From positions 1-7,111 of the forward strand of contig JAGUWA010000349.1 of NCBI GenBank assembly GCA_020062605.1: a stretch of DNA of 7,111 nt. The letters are read 5' to 3'. The first letter of the stretch is position 1; every line of letters starts with the position of its first letter. Shown piece after piece: positions 6,272 through 7,111 of the stretch. The notes under the pieces were generated by a model that saw only the letters and a program-made list of their open reading frames with translations, did not search any database and had not been told where the DNA came from. A program made the position numbers and the translations under genes. This DNA comes from Parvibaculum sp. (GTDB lineage Bacteria; Pseudomonadota; Alphaproteobacteria; Parvibaculales; Parvibaculaceae).

Positions 6272-6691
6272 ATGAGCGCCATGGACCTGATCAAGTCGAT
6301 GATGGTGGCGGCCTCCGGGCTCAAGGCCCAGAGCGGGCGCATGCGCATCATCGCCGAGAACATCGCGAATGCGGATTCGACCGCGCGTGTGCCGGGCGGC
6401 GATCCCTATCAGCGCAAGATCGTGACCTTCGAGGACAAACTCAACCGGGAGATCGGAGCGCACACCGTGACGCTCGGCCGGCCGGTGCGCGACAATGCCG
6501 AATTCGGGCTCAAATACATGCCGGGTCATCCGGGCGCCGACGAGAACGGTTATGTGAAGACGCCGAACGTCAACGGCATGATCGAGGCGATGGACATGCG
6601 CGAGGCGCAGCGCAGCTACGAGGCCAACCTCAATCTCATCCAGGCATCCCGCCGTATGATCTCGCAGACGATTGACATTCTGCGCAAGTGA
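6272..6691 (+). CDS. flgC: Flagellar proximal rod protein FlgC
   Basis: FlgC of 139 residues, the second proximal rod subunit, exported and assembled next to FlgB in the periplasm. The N-terminal rod signature is AASGLKAQSGRMRIIAENIA followed by NADS (13-36). Next come DPYQRKIVTFED (44-55), YMPGHPGADENGYVKTPNVN (82-101) and the C-terminal helix EAMDMREAQRSYEANLNLIQ (105-124), all diagnostic for FlgC. The length is normal. The ATG at 6272 has GGAAGAG (6259-6264) seven bases upstream; a second ATG at 6281 (residue 4) is possible but less well placed. It is separated from flgB by 26 bases and from fliE by 28 bases, with no promoter-like element between, which fits a single transcript. Confidence 0.97.
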   Translation: MSAMDLIKSMMVAASGLKAQSGRMRIIAENIANADSTARVPGGDPYQRKIVTFEDKLNREIGAHTVTLGRPVRDNAEFGLKYMPGHPGADENGYVKTPNVNGMIEAMDMREAQRSYEANLNLIQASRRMISQTIDILRK

Positions 6692-6719
6692 CGGCTGAAG
6701 CGAGGGGAGCTCGATCGAC

Positions 6720-7043
6720 ATGACGACCATTCCGGCATCGACAGTGCTCAACGCCTATGCCCGCGCCGCGGGGATGGGCTCCGGCAACCAGACGCCGCAG
6801 GCCGGCGCCGCAAAGGATGCAGCCGGCGGCTTCGGCGACATGCTGAAGCAGGCGATCAACGAAAGCGTCGAGACGTCCAAGGGTGGCGAACAGAAGATGG
6901 CGGCCGTTACGGGCGGCACCAGCGGCAACATCGTCGACGTGGTGACGGCGGTGGCCGAGGCCGAGACGACGCTGCAAACGGTTGTGACCGTGCGAGACAA
7001 GGTCATCACGGCTTATCAGGAAATCATGCGCATGCCGATCTGA
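6720..7043 (+). CDS. fliE: Flagellar hook-basal body adaptor protein FliE
   Basis: FliE of 107 residues, the adaptor that joins the export gate/MS ring to the first rod subunits. The N-terminal 35 residues are Ala/Gly-rich and variable. The C-terminal half carries the family pattern: FGDMLKQAINES (38-49), then VVTAVAEAETTLQTVVTVRD (74-93), then KVITAYQEIMRMPI, which ends the protein as in nearly all FliE. The ATG at 6720 is preceded by AGGGGAG (6703-6709), ten bases upstream. It lies between flgC and fliQ with short gaps (28 and 27 bases), so it is cotranscribed with both the rod and the gate genes. Confidence 0.97.
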   Translation: MTTIPASTVLNAYARAAGMGSGNQTPQAGAAKDAAGGFGDMLKQAINESVETSKGGEQKMAAVTGGTSGNIVDVVTAVAEAETTLQTVVTVRDKVITAYQEIMRMPI

Positions 7044-7070
7044 CGGCAGCGACGGGGGCAAATAACAAAA

Positions 7071-7111
7071 ATGACGGGACCTGAAATTCTCGACCTCGCG
7101 CGGCAGGCGAT
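7071..7111 (+). CDS. fliQ: Flagellar export gate protein FliQ, N-terminal fragment
   Basis: Only 13 complete codons lie in the window: MTGPEILDLARQA. This matches the usual beginning of alphaproteobacterial FliQ, a small two-helix membrane protein of the export gate. The frame remains open to the window end. The position right after fliE agrees with the common order flgB-flgC-fliE-fliQ, often followed by fliR and flhB, which would lie outside the window. The gap before it (7044-7070) has a G-run at 7054-7058 as possible ribosome site and an A-rich stretch just before the ATG. The fragment is cut by the window edge and is not a pseudogene. Confidence 0.85.
   Translation, partial: MTGPEILDLARQA

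Noticed and set aside
1..7111. Mobile elements, CRISPR arrays, tRNA or rRNA genes
   Set aside because: No transposase-like frames, terminal inverted repeats, regularly spaced repeats or RNA gene signatures were seen; the window is almost completely filled by the flagellar genes.

Overview
This window is part of a flagellar gene cluster from a GC-rich alphaproteobacterium. The gene content supports this: a MotE-like protein, FliP, FliO, FlgB, FlgC, FliE and the start of FliQ. A further clue is a pair of intergenic regions carrying TTAA-N7-TTAA elements, the half-site pattern bound by CtrA, the response regulator that activates early (class II) flagellar genes in Alphaproteobacteria. The genus cannot be fixed from sequence reading alone.

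Layout. Bases 30-782 (+) encode a membrane-anchored or secreted coiled-coil protein with a C-terminal MgtE_N-like segment (MotE-like). A 157-base gap follows, holding a CtrA-type promoter and a perfect hairpin close to the predicted transcript start. Next is a very large gene (940-4350, +) for a secreted protein of 1136 residues, with repeated beta-rich modules followed by a long TPR-like helical region. It runs tail-to-tail into fliP; a 9-bp-stem hairpin lies over its stop codon between the two convergent genes. fliO and fliP form a minus-strand operon (5540 down to 4378) with a GTGA stop/start overlap. A 276-base divergent promoter region (5541-5816) separates fliO from the plus-strand operon flgB-flgC-fliE-fliQ, which leaves the window inside fliQ.

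How the genes fit together. FliP, FliO and FliQ belong to the inner-membrane flagellar type III export gate (FliP and FliQ are gate subunits, FliO an assembly factor). FliE is the adaptor between the MS ring/export gate and the rod. FlgB and FlgC are proximal rod subunits. So this half of the window encodes one early assembly step: gate, adaptor, rod. The MotE-like protein and the giant TPR protein are the less understood part. By position and architecture they could be periplasmic motility factors, perhaps a chaperone and its client or a scaffold around the motor.

The most interesting items are (1) the giant periplasmic beta-module/TPR protein beside a MotE-like gene, and (2) that all five TTAA tetramers found by eye in 7.1 kb fall in the two promoter regions and build three CtrA-type elements, each with a -10-like hexamer at the same distance.
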